This document shows positions 18,801 through 21,383 of a stretch of DNA of 21,383 nt, piece after piece; position 1 is the first letter of the stretch, and the number at the start of each line of letters is the position of its first letter. Under the pieces are notes generated by a model. The model was not told the origin of the DNA, ran no database searches, and was given only the letters and a program-made list of their open reading frames with translations. A program made the translations under genes and the position numbers. The stretch comes from Saccoglossus kowalevskii (Eukaryota > Hemichordata > Enteropneusta > Harrimaniidae). The stretch covers positions 8,407-29,789 of the forward strand of contig NW_003132859.1 of NCBI RefSeq assembly GCF_000003605.2. Reading direction: 5' to 3'.

Positions 18801-20611
18801 GCTCACAGAATGGAATAAATTTCCAATGCTCAAAAAGTGTACAAGTTTGCTTCTTGTGAGATCTTATTGCATACACCGTTCATCAATCTATTCATGCACT
18901 GTTATCCACATCTAAACGCATGTGTTCTCTCGGTATTGTGAAACACTCATCGATCCATTGGTGAAACGTTATCTGTGGCTAAACGTATATATTCTCTTGT
19001 AGGTCGGTATTGTGAAACACCCATCAATCCATGTGTGGATCGTGATCCGTGTCTAAACGGTGGATCATGTCAACCGATTGGAGCAGATTATAAATGCAAT
19101 TGTGCATTACGTTATGGTGGTAAAAACTGTGAAGGCAGTAAGTGGCAGATTTTCAGTCCAGTAGAAATTTGACCGTATTCATAAGAGACAGGTTTTTTTC
19201 AACATCCTTGTCTTACTTGCTTACAAACTCAATAAAATTGAATATTCATTTATTGTCAGTACATAATTTCTATAGAAATTCTAACTTTCTATAAAACTAT
19301 ATCTTAGATCGTATAATTCTATTCGCTAATTTCACTGGTGTTCCAATGCATTATTTCATGGAATGTTAATTTCTTTTGTTCTAGCCGCGGTATTTGAGTA
19401 TGGTGCAAGTTTTAACTCTGATGGTTTTCTTGCATATCCAAGACATATAGTACCACGGGGGTATGTATCATTCATTGTTATTTCTTCTTTCAGTTAACCT
19501 TAAAGTTGCATTCCCACTCCACTCCCAACTCCTGATCAATATATACACCATTGAATTTGAGGTTGTGGATGGGTGATAAAAAATTAACTGCAGAATATGA
19601 ATCAAAAATAAACTAGACAATAGGCACTGAGTTAGGGGGCTTTGTTTGTCGTACATTGTAGACATGTTTGTCTAAGGCATAAGACCCTCCAGTACTCTCA
19701 AAATAAATTTGGCGGAAAAAGTGAGACCAGAATATCTACTTTTAATATATCATATTTTTGAGCTAAACAGTGTATTTGAACACATTTTTCAGCTTGTTCT
19801 AGAAGTGATGGTTTTACAAATTTGCAAAGCGGGAATTCAACTTTGGGAAGCCATAGTTAATAGACGAAATTTAAGTTCCCTGAACTTTCAATGTTTGAAT
19901 AAAAATTGAATAAAATCATCTTCTAATTTTTTCACCATCAATTCCTTCTTTCCATCACAAATTCAAAAATAGACCTGTTTATAGTCTGCACTTTTCTTAA
20001 GAACATTGGGACAAAAATAGCCAAATTTTTTGGGTAAAAACTGAAAATTGACTCAAACTATGTCTGTTGGCTCCAAAATTAGGGTTCATTTCCAGAAATA
20101 TTGGAAAATATAAGAAATAAGTGCAGACAAATTTCAAATTTGACGTCTGGTGGTGGAAAGTCTAAACAGTAGGTGGGTTTGCATTCACAATAGGTATTTA
20201 AGTTTGTTATGTAACTAGCAAGAATAACATACTTCATGAATTTGGTTTCTTACAGTAAAGGTAGTACAGAAGAAATAATTACTTTGACTTTTAAAACATC
20301 GACAGAAAATGGCCTTATATTCTGGCAGGGGCAGGTAAGATTTATATTGATATATTACTATTATTGGGGCAATACTTGCCGTGTAATCTATTGCACTAAG
20401 ATAGGAGTTCAGGCTCTTGCATACTACATGTTAAAATTGCTTTCATTTTCCAATGGCGGTAATATACCCAAACGTAAATATGTTAATTGTGTGTTTTAAT
20501 ATTCATGAAGTGCGCATTTTATTCAAATATATATATACAGAAAGAAGGCATCTCTGGTAGATCACATGACTTTGTTGCCCTTGGTGTAAGAGATACTTTA
20601 TTAGAATTTAG
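801..20611 (+). CDS. HSPG2: Perlecan-like gene (composite model, 14 exons, both ends outside window)
   Basis: Joining 801-898, 1543-1809, 3200-3460, 3695-3785, 4834-5178, 5527-5745, 7408-7503, 16386-16607, 17155-17399, 18522-18696, 19003-19137, 19385-19460, 20256-20334 and 20541-20611 gives Ig-Ig-Ig-LG1-EGF-EGF-LG2-EGF-EGF-LG3(part). This is the C-terminal order of perlecan, a secreted basement-membrane proteoglycan whose domain V binds cell-surface receptors such as integrins and dystroglycan in vertebrates (family knowledge). Agrin and neurexins order their LG/EGF modules differently and lack the preceding Ig array. Every intron is GT-AG. Most exon joins are phase 1, usual for shuffled extracellular modules. 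One join (3460/3695) does not keep frame. No start codon, stop codon, promoter or polyadenylation site of this gene is in the window. Orthology is inferred from domain order and motif similarity, not from a search. Confidence 0.9.
899..1542 (+). other. HSPG2: Intron between Ig exons
   Basis: AT-rich intron, phase 1, from gtattg to tgatttcttcag. It contains a degenerate transposon remnant at about 1014-1230. The rest shows no coding or RNA signature, and the minus-strand open frame at 1260-1499 has no domain features. Confidence 0.75.
1014..1230. repeat. Degenerate TTAA-type MITE relative
   Basis: The left part (cctttattaagcgccaagg) and right part (ggcattcaaag) resemble the ends of the element at 7908-8074 (ccctttgagtgccgatg and ggcattcaaaggg). 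Both interiors share AT-rich strings such as caaaattatcaaaaa. Terminal TTAA sites are no longer intact, so this is an old copy assigned by similarity only. Confidence 0.4.
1543..1809 (+). CDS. HSPG2: Perlecan exon: complete Ig domain
   Basis: This 267-bp symmetric phase 1-1 exon encodes one whole I-set Ig domain of 89 residues. The split GCG alanine is followed by LPKVQINIRTR. The first cysteine is near residue 26 (VTFDCQATGEPKP), the core tryptophan near 38 (VRWSK) and the second cysteine near 71 in TSDAGTYKCTATN. The acceptor is tgatttcttcag before 1543 and the donor is acaag|gtatga at 1809/1810. One Ig per phase 1-1 exon is the layout expected for perlecan domain IV, where units expand by exon duplication. 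The ATG at 1530 is in the intron and is not a start. Confidence 0.93.
1890..2110. repeat. 42-bp tandem repeat
   Basis: The motif gatgtaattaaatttggcag recurs at 1898, 1940, 1982, 2024 and 2066, an exact 42-bp spacing, giving about five units. A second motif, gatgtcattgaagtg, alternates with it in each unit. Because 42 is a multiple of 3, the array stays open on both strands and yields repetitive peptides. These are artefacts of the period, not genes. Confidence 0.9.
2755..3060. repeat. Dispersed repeat, copy 1 (partner at about 17465-17830)
   Basis: Blocks shared with the second copy, in the same order and orientation, are ttttgagttct at the left, a G-rich patch, then gtaaaatttcaa, the string atacaatacagtatcaaca, acaaaact, and tctgtattcttgctgact at the right. 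The partner has the equivalents gtaaattttcaa, tgcaatacagaatcaacac, acaaaact and gtgtatttctactgac. The element type is unknown; no terminal repeats are evident. Confidence 0.5.
3200..3460 (+). CDS. HSPG2: Perlecan exon: last Ig domain before LG1
   Basis: This 261-bp phase 1-1 exon encodes an I-set Ig domain of 87 residues. It opens APQVTVTPEVRTTAVGSSAR; the first cysteine is near residue 24 (RFTCLATGLPAP), the tryptophan near 36 (IYWYK) and the second cysteine near 69 (GDAGSYVCRASN). The acceptor is ctaccatag and the donor ggag|gtatga at 3460/3461. By position it is the last Ig of domain IV. The longest ATG-started open frame over it (3123-3341) is in the wrong frame. The outgoing phase 1 does not fit the next recognisable exon, so either an unseen small exon, another splice site or a base error lies in between. 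Confidence 0.9.
3695..3785 (+). CDS. HSPG2: Perlecan exon: N-terminal strands of LG1
   Basis: Read from 3695 as full codons, the exon gives NPVSYISFRALRDAYLTFD, then IEISFKPETTDG. This resembles the opening of vertebrate perlecan LG1 (DAY..F.I.I.F.P...DG) and runs straight into the next exon's MLIYNG. The donor is agatg|gtaagc at 3785/3786, phase 1. The acceptor tttgtgcag at 3686-3694 is the only AG nearby; none occurs in the pyrimidine-rich stretch upstream. The incoming phase is therefore 0, clashing with phase 1 from the preceding Ig exon. Read in phase 1 the exon meets a stop after 19 codons. The coding call is strong; its 5' boundary is not. Confidence 0.8.
3786..4833 (+). other. HSPG2: Intron inside LG1
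   Basis: Phase-1 intron from gtaagc to ctcattgcag. Most of it is a dispersed element (about 3935-4600) containing a 15-base C run at 4128-4142 and a patch at 4140-4300 that is more GC-rich than its flanks. The minus-strand open frame at 4565-4828 has no domain features. Confidence 0.7.
3935..4600. repeat. Dispersed repeat with TACTGTAAA-type end (long copy)
   Basis: The left end (atactgtaaacctctttatt) and right end (acagtgaatatttctgg, then aaagtgtgtcaatgacttt) match a shorter copy at about 9160-9300 (tactgtaaaccgttttaatt; acagtgacaatttttctgg; cattgacttc). The long copy has about 500 extra bases between the matching ends, including the C run. This fits an element with an internal insertion or an internally deleted short form. 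The left end also resembles the termini of the MITEs at 10483 and 15421. Confidence 0.4.
4834..5178 (+). CDS. HSPG2: Perlecan exon: main body of LG1
   Basis: This 345-bp phase 1-1 exon encodes 115 residues of laminin G-like domain 1. It begins GMLIYNGQTVGQ, then DFLSFGMSNGRAEFRYNMGS, LELGQWHTVVLHR, FQGLDLTDNLYLGGFPED, and ends at GFIG before the cysteine in the next exon. The F.S.G...G..EFR, W(H)TV and LYLGG motifs are hallmarks of the LG beta sandwich. VNGTS is an N-glycosylation sequon that vertebrate LG1 also has at this position, as far as I recall. The acceptor is ctcattgcag and the donor tattg|gtaact at 5178/5179. The ATG at 4836 is an internal methionine. Confidence 0.95.
5179..5526 (+). 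other. HSPG2: Intron between LG1 body and EGF1 exon, with a decayed 77-bp duplication
   Basis: Phase-1 intron, 348 bp, from gtaact to cttctgcag. Two related segments, near 5375 and near 5452, share the pattern taagayacaa, then gaata, then gagttaatttg and ataatta, about 77 bp apart. This suggests an old tandem duplication. Nothing else is visible. Confidence 0.5.
5527..5745 (+). CDS. HSPG2: Perlecan exon: end of LG1, EGF1, start of EGF2
   Basis: This 219-bp phase 1-1 exon begins GCVSRLKISGLPVDIG, the last LG1 strands with the GC(V) motif, and LDC closes the LG1 disulfide. EGF1 follows: CQHAPCQNGGTC, then YGYRCSCPAGYTGRTC, six cysteines in the C-C-C-C-x-C-C EGF pattern. GESCYPG then supplies the first cysteine of EGF2, so the exon ends within EGF2. 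The acceptor is cttctgcag and the donor cccag|gtgaga at 5745/5746. The last 16 exonic bases and the donor are the seed of the 49-bp array that follows. The two EGFs separate LG1 from LG2, as in vertebrate endorepellin. Confidence 0.95.
5746..7260. repeat. 49-bp minisatellite, about 31 units, copying the exon/intron junction
   Basis: The array starts exactly at the intron donor. Unit starts fall at 5746 (50 bp), 5796 and 5845, then every 49 bp to 7217: 28 steps of 49, exactly 1372 bp. The final unit is cut short at 7260, where taaaaaaca replaces the usual end. Each unit contains gagagctgttacccag or a one- or two-base variant, matching the last 16 exonic bases before 5746, followed by gtgag and a pyrimidine-rich ccttctgttctgtag or ccttcagttctgcag. 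There is no unique spacer, so this is not a CRISPR array. Units vary at a few positions (cccag/cctag, caacc/catcc, gtagt/gcagt), giving subtypes that alternate in places. Confidence 0.97.
7408..7503 (+). CDS. HSPG2: Perlecan exon: remainder of EGF2
   Basis: This 96-bp phase 1-1 exon begins GVCGAGRCVKNAGPSGFHC, then ICPIGTVGERCETG. With the SCYPG from the previous exon it completes a six-cysteine EGF: C from the upstream exon, then VC, RC, HC, IC and RC. The acceptor is aatttcctctag before 7408 and the donor ctg|gtatgt at 7503/7504. Any frame-shifted join into this exon meets TGA quickly; in phase 0 the stop comes at the ninth codon. The exon is easy to miss because it contains no in-frame ATG, but cysteine spacing, both splice sites and frame continuity with LG2 8.9 kb downstream all agree. 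Confidence 0.92.
7908..8074. mobile_element. MITE-like element with piggyBac-type ends (short copy)
   Basis: The left end TTGA|ccctttgagtgc and right end gcattcaaaggg|TTAA form imperfect inverted termini bounded by TTAA, with the left site one base changed. A TTAA target and termini beginning CCC are typical of piggyBac superfamily elements (family knowledge). The 167-bp interior is AT-rich and non-coding, so any copy would be non-autonomous. Confidence 0.55.
9160..9300. repeat. TACTGTAAA-type dispersed repeat (short copy)
   Basis: tactgtaaaccgttttaatt at the left and acagtgacaatttttctgg, then tcattgactt, at the right match the ends of the longer element at about 3935-4600. No target-site duplication is clear. 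It is non-coding despite a 60-codon open frame. Confidence 0.4.
9736..9979. mobile_element. MITE-like element with piggyBac-type ends (intact copy)
   Basis: The element starts TTAAccctctgagtgctga and ends tgctcaaagggTTAA. Both flanks are intact TTAA and the inverted termini (ccctytgag / ctcaaaggg) are clear. It is 244 bp with no coding capacity. Its interior, with tttatagtctgc, caaattttttt and tctgttcgatccaaaat, recurs in a truncated relative at about 19950-20145. Confidence 0.7.
10483..10694. mobile_element. Palindromic MITE, copy A
   Basis: Left terminus tatactgtagaatactttat and the reverse complement of the right terminus (tatactgtaaaatacttta) match over about 45 bp, including shared ttttcact/ttttcgct and aattaatttt-like segments. 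The element is about 212 bp and non-coding. Its internal strand tcagtaaaaataaaatgcag is found inverted in copy B at 15421-15637. A TA target duplication is possible but merges with the palindromic end. Confidence 0.75.
11622..12005. other. T-rich stretch, no gene supported
   Basis: This strongly T-rich segment leaves a 124-codon plus-strand frame (11631-12005) rich in Phe, Leu, Ile and Thr. Such hydrophobic products are expected from T-rich DNA. No conserved motif, believable start context or splice support is seen, and the frame runs into the C/T-rich array that follows. Confidence 0.5.
12000..12700. repeat. Degenerate C/T-rich array with recurring CAGRTGA motif
   Basis: Pyrimidine-rich blocks ending in ccagatga, ccaggtgacc or cagatgatc recur at about 30-36 bp, for example near 12025, 12060, 12096, 12318, 12344, 12408, 12531, 12561, 12592, 12620, 12655 and 12683. 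A non-repeat stretch (about 12120-12260) interrupts it. It is far more diverged than the 49-bp array. Open frames here (12420-12717) follow from the skewed composition. Confidence 0.6.
13202..13235 (+). other. Candidate small cassette exon (34 bp)
   Basis: The segment is bounded by caaaatcctag at the 3' splice position and gccag|gtgagt, a full-consensus donor, at 13235/13236. Entered in phase 1 from the EGF2 exon it reads AGEDPPSVPLA and leaves in phase 2. It would therefore shift frame unless joined to another exon, such as one beginning at the acceptor taataacag before 13340. No transcript evidence is available, and chance splice-like pairs occur in long introns. Confidence 0.25.
13340..13692 (+). 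other. Candidate cryptic terminal exon or open segment
   Basis: The sequence after taataacag (13331-13339) is richer in CpG (cgtacgtcaccgcc and others) than the surrounding AT-rich intron. All three frames stay open from 13340 for 95 or more bases. One frame is open to a TGA at 13690-13692 and ends in a very hydrophobic stretch. The frame that follows from the 34-bp candidate exon stops at 13439 after RKERTSPPHRRTTSLSQ and a short hydrophobic tail. No polyadenylation signal is close by. It may be an alternative last exon or chance. Confidence 0.2.
14369..14498. repeat. Inverted repeat with G-rich arm
   Basis: gggtggcggtggtcgt (14369-14384) and acgatcaccgccaccc (14483-14498) are reverse complements over 16 bp with one mismatch, separated by about 98 bp. 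The spacer begins with short gcgtt/gtgtt iterations. It may be termini of a small element; no target duplication is obvious. Confidence 0.6.
15421..15637. mobile_element. Palindromic MITE, copy B (inverted relative to copy A)
   Basis: The left end aatactgtgaaatacttta and the reverse complement of the right end (actactgtagaatacttta) form a terminal inverted repeat of about 45 bp. The reverse complement of the interior (cttcagtaaaaataaaatcc, then agcaaatatactttttttcc) aligns with copy A's interior, showing opposite orientation. It is about 217 bp and non-coding. Confidence 0.75.
15789..15885. repeat. 68-bp partial tandem duplication
   Basis: ccattaatttaattggggta at 15789 is repeated at 15857 as ccattaatttaattggggtc, each followed by aaatcatc. 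Flanking sequence is less similar. It is a small local duplication without coding content. Confidence 0.75.
16386..16607 (+). CDS. HSPG2: Perlecan exon: N-terminal half of LG2
   Basis: This 222-bp phase 1-1 exon begins GMRIQEPAFKGNSYIAYSG, continues with LSVMFYARSLTDGLILFNGQ and GRGDFISLAIKDGVVELRYD, and ends SGSG. The SYIA, DGLILFNGQ and DF(I)SLA...G..ELRY motifs are typical of the first half of an LG domain and match vertebrate perlecan LG2 in layout. The acceptor is gtttggttttag before 16386 and the donor ttcag|gtacga at 16607/16608. An RGD tripeptide is encoded at 16541-16549. The ATG at 16376 is intronic; the one at 16388 is an internal methionine. Confidence 0.95.
16608..17154 (+). other. 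HSPG2: Intron inside LG2
   Basis: Phase-1 intron of 547 bp from gtacga to ttttctgtgtag. It is AT-rich with no repeat family recognised and no coding segment supported. The minus-strand open frame at 16604-16816 has no domain features. Confidence 0.75.
17155..17399 (+). CDS. HSPG2: Perlecan exon: C-terminal half of LG2
   Basis: This 245-bp exon, phase 1 in and phase 0 out, encodes GTAIIRSNQNITMDTWHTIV, then EQEGSLSVNNEEDVVGRSPG, RGLNLRLPLYIGGHEEYGD and GGLIGCISE. TWHTI, GSLSVN, GRSPG.SRGLNL, LYIGG and GLIGCI are classical LG signatures, very like vertebrate perlecan LG2 (SPG..QGLNL..LLYLGG). NIT is a potential N-glycosylation site. The acceptor is ttctgtgtag and the donor gtgag|gtgagg at 17399/17400. 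Unlike LG1, no intron precedes the GC motif here; intron positions differ among the LG repeats. Confidence 0.95.
17400..18521 (+). other. HSPG2: Intron near end of LG2
   Basis: Phase-0 intron from gtgagg to taattcttcag. It contains copy 2 of a dispersed repeat (about 17465-17830). The remainder (17840-18521), with a poly-A run at 18436-18449, shows no coding, RNA or element signature. Confidence 0.75.
17465..17830. repeat. Dispersed repeat, copy 2 (partner at about 2755-3060)
   Basis: Starts ttttgagttctactgggcct; further right it has gtaaattttcaa, tgcaatacagaatcaacac, gaacaaaact and gtgtatttctactgac, in the same order as in copy 1. The same pair of segments therefore sits in two introns of one gene, in direct orientation about 14.7 kb apart. 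Confidence 0.5.
18522..18696 (+). CDS. HSPG2: Perlecan exon: end of LG2 and most of EGF3
   Basis: This 175-bp exon, phase 0 in and phase 1 out, reads VEIDTVPLDLIGSSLSSANI, ENCEDSLPCERDPCKNGG, TCSPVSASEYECLCTVG and KFTG. The first part supplies the last LG2 strands and its closing cysteine (ENC). CERDPCKNGGTC begins EGF3, and the sixth cysteine comes from the next exon (RYC). The acceptor is taattcttcag and the donor tcacag|gttagt at 18696/18697. The exon has no in-frame ATG, so simple ORF finding misses it. Confidence 0.94.
18863..19002. repeat. Degenerate tandem copies of the following exon's 5' part
   Basis: Directly before exon 19003-19137, cggtattgtgaaacactcat at 18931 repeats the exon's cggtattgtgaaacacccat at 19005, 74 bp downstream. 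Similarity continues through atccat...tgtggctaaacg versus the exon's atccat...gtgtctaaacgg. An older copy is visible from about 18865 (ttcatcaatctattcatg, then tccacatctaaacgcatgtg). The copies lie in the intron, lack the ctcttgtag acceptor and have lost frame. Confidence 0.75.
19003..19137 (+). CDS. HSPG2: Perlecan exon: end of EGF3 and all of EGF4
   Basis: This 135-bp phase 1-1 exon reads GRYCETPINPCVDRDPC, LNGGSCQPIGADYKCNC and ALRYGGKNCEG. RYC closes EGF3. EGF4 has cysteines in the order C-C-C-C-x-C-C with the usual LNGGSC loop and GxxC end. The acceptor is attctcttgtag and the donor aggca|gtaagt at 19137/19138. In vertebrate perlecan two EGFs also separate LG2 from LG3. The 5' part of this exon has been tandemly copied into the upstream intron. 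Confidence 0.94.
19385..19460 (+). CDS. HSPG2: Perlecan exon: first strands of LG3
   Basis: This 76-bp exon, phase 1 in and phase 2 out, reads TAVFEYGASFNSDGFLAYPR and HIVPRG. It resembles the vertebrate LG3 opening (YGA.F..DGFLA.P.H). The acceptor is cttttgttctag before 19385 and the donor cgggg|gtatgt at 19460/19461. Frame is kept both with EGF4 upstream and the exon at 20256. LG3 carries the integrin-binding endorepellin activity in vertebrates and is released by BMP1/Tolloid cleavage (family knowledge); the region of that cleavage is not recognisable here. Confidence 0.88.
19461..20255 (+). other. HSPG2: Intron inside LG3
   Basis: Phase-2 intron from gtatgt to ggtttcttacag. It holds a truncated MITE relative at about 19950-20145. 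The minus-strand frame at 19468-19665 and plus-strand frame at 19709-19909 lack any recognisable domain. Confidence 0.75.
19950..20145. repeat. Truncated relative of the 9736-9979 element
   Basis: Shares, in order, ccatcacaaa, tttatagtctgcacttttc, ccaaatttttt, atgtctgttggctccaaaat and gaaaatataaga with the interior of the TTAA-flanked element (ccatccacaaa, tttatagtctgctcttttcc, tctgttcgatccaaaat, gaaaatatgaac). The inverted termini and TTAA flanks are not recognisable. Confidence 0.6.
20256..20334 (+). CDS. HSPG2: Perlecan exon: LG3 continued
   Basis: This 79-bp exon, phase 2 in and phase 0 out, reads GKGSTEEIITLTFKTSTENG and LIFWQGQ. The pattern IxLxFKT....GLIFWQG matches the LG3 beta strands of perlecan (ELEVRTST.SGLLLWQG in vertebrates, from memory). 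The acceptor is ggtttcttacag and the donor ggcag|gtaaga at 20334/20335. The ATG at 20236 is intronic. Confidence 0.9.
20541..20611 (+). CDS. HSPG2: Perlecan exon: LG3 continued (last exon in window)
   Basis: This 71-bp exon, phase 0 in and phase 2 out, reads KEGISGRSHDFVALGVRDT and LLEFR. DF(V)ALG..D..LEFR is the conserved LG strand pair (DFISLGLQDG.L.FRY in vertebrate LG3). The acceptor tatatatatacag is atypically purine-interrupted (AT repeat) but ends in cag; the donor is ttag|gtaagt at 20611/20612. The rest of LG3 and the stop codon lie beyond the window. Confidence 0.9.
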
Positions 20612-20699
20612 GTAAGTAGAATATAATTCTTACTGTCATCTCCCCTGAACAAGTTTGGTGGCTGTACTTCTATGGCTTTAGGCGGTAGGGCGATGTTTT

Positions 20700-20907
20700 G
20701 CATCTGTTAAGGGCGTGGCACTGTGTCTGTGTCTGGCATTAGTAAAAGTTGTGATGCTGTGTCTGGCATCTGTTAAGGGTGTGGCACTGTGTCTGTGTCT
20801 GGCATCTGTTAAGGGCGTGGCACTGTGTCTGTGTCTGGCATTAGTAAAGGTTGTGATGCTGCGTCTGGCATCTGTTGAGGTTGTTATGATATGTCTGGCA
20901 TCTGAAG
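20700..20907. repeat. Composite tandem array of 36-bp and 30-bp units
   Basis: Two unit types share the end tgtctg. Type A (36 bp) starts gcatctgttaagggcgtggc; type B (30 bp) starts gcattagtaaaagttgtgat. The order is A (20700), B (20736), A (20766), A (20802), B (20838), a 30-bp hybrid (20868) and a fragment (20898). All unit lengths are multiples of 3, so both strands stay open and give spurious repetitive peptides. Confidence 0.9.
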
Positions 20908-20944
20908 CTAGACTTGAGAAATATTGATGAATTAGAAACCCTTT

Positions 20945-21383
20945 TTTAGCTCCGCTGTCGACTTTGTCAAGCGGAGCTTTCATATGAGTGATTGTCCGTC
21001 GTCGTCCGTGTCAATGTTTTACTTTTTCAACTTCTTCTTGAAAACTACAAGCCTGAATGCTTTGATACTTGGTGTATATGTACCTTGGGTAGACCTCTCT
21101 CAGATTTGTTCATTTCATGATGATATCTTCAATTCTCTAATTTTGGTGAATATTTTTGTCATTTTTGGTAAAAAGTGATATTTTCGACTTCTTGTTAAAA
21201 ACCGCAAGTCCAATTGCTTTGATATTACATATATAGGTACTACATGTGGACCTCTCTCAGATTTGTTCATTTTGTAATGATATCGTCAATTCTCTAATTT
21301 TGGTGAATATTTTTGTCATTTTTGGTAAAAAGTGATATTTTTTTCTTGTTAAAAACCACAATCATTTATGGTGAAAAATGATA
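20945..21383. repeat. Hairpin-headed repeat with 157-bp internal tandem units
   Basis: A perfect 9-bp hairpin (agctccgct 20948-20956 with agcggagct 20970-20978) is followed by ccgtcgtcgtccgtg. Downstream, gacctctctcagatttgttc occurs at 21092 and 21249, 157 bp apart, and each copy is followed by the same block (caattctctaattttggtga and so on). A third unit starts near the window end. This looks like a dispersed element with internal tandem units; its right end is not in view. Confidence 0.75.

Larger units (their letters stand above)
20612..21383 (+). other. HSPG2: Intron, continues past window end
   Basis: Begins gtaagt. It contains the 36/30-bp composite array (20700-20907) and a hairpin-headed repeat (20945-21383). 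No exon with LG3-like coding sequence was found between 20612 and 21383. Confidence 0.7.

Noticed and set aside
801-20611. Agrin or neurexin instead of perlecan
   Set aside because: Three consecutive Ig domains followed by LG-EGF-EGF-LG-EGF-EGF-LG fits perlecan; agrin and neurexin have other module orders and no Ig array.
20678-20983. Repetitive open frames on both strands
   Set aside because: Products of the 36/30-bp tandem array.

Overview
The window is animal genomic DNA. Small exons with GT-AG boundaries lie in long AT-rich introns full of minisatellites and short transposon remnants. The spliced plus-strand exons encode three immunoglobulin (I-set type) domains, then laminin G-like, EGF, EGF, laminin G, EGF, EGF and laminin G. 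That order is perlecan domain V (endorepellin) preceded by the end of the domain IV Ig array, so this is a perlecan/HSPG2 orthologue, 5'- and 3'-partial. The repeat-rich introns suggest a marine invertebrate (for example a hemichordate, mollusc or amphioxus), but the species cannot be fixed from the sequence.

Layout: 1-800 is an intron with a 62-bp minisatellite. Exons 801-898, 1543-1809 and 3200-3460 encode Ig domains. Exons 3695-3785, 4834-5178 and the start of 5527-5745 encode LG1. Exons 5527-5745 and 7408-7503 encode EGF1 and EGF2; between them lies a 1.5-kb array of a 49-bp unit that copies the upstream exon/intron junction. An 8.9-kb intron (7504-16385) follows, with two copies of one palindromic MITE-like element in opposite orientation, two elements with TTAA-type piggyBac-like ends, a C/T-rich degenerate array and a cluster of candidate cryptic exons near 13.2-13.7 kb. 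Exons 16386-16607, 17155-17399 and the start of 18522-18696 encode LG2. Exons 18522-18696 and 19003-19137 encode EGF3 and EGF4. Exons 19385-19460, 20256-20334 and 20541-20611 start LG3, whose remainder lies beyond the window. The final intron holds two more tandem arrays.

About 2.38 kb of coding sequence (about 793 codons) is spread over 19.8 kb. Reading frame is continuous through all junctions except one: the join 3460/3695 has incompatible phases. No second gene, tRNA or rRNA is supported on either strand. The striking theme is that introns carry tandem arrays built from splice-site-like sequence, in two cases (49-bp array; copies before 19003) apparently derived from the adjacent exon boundary.
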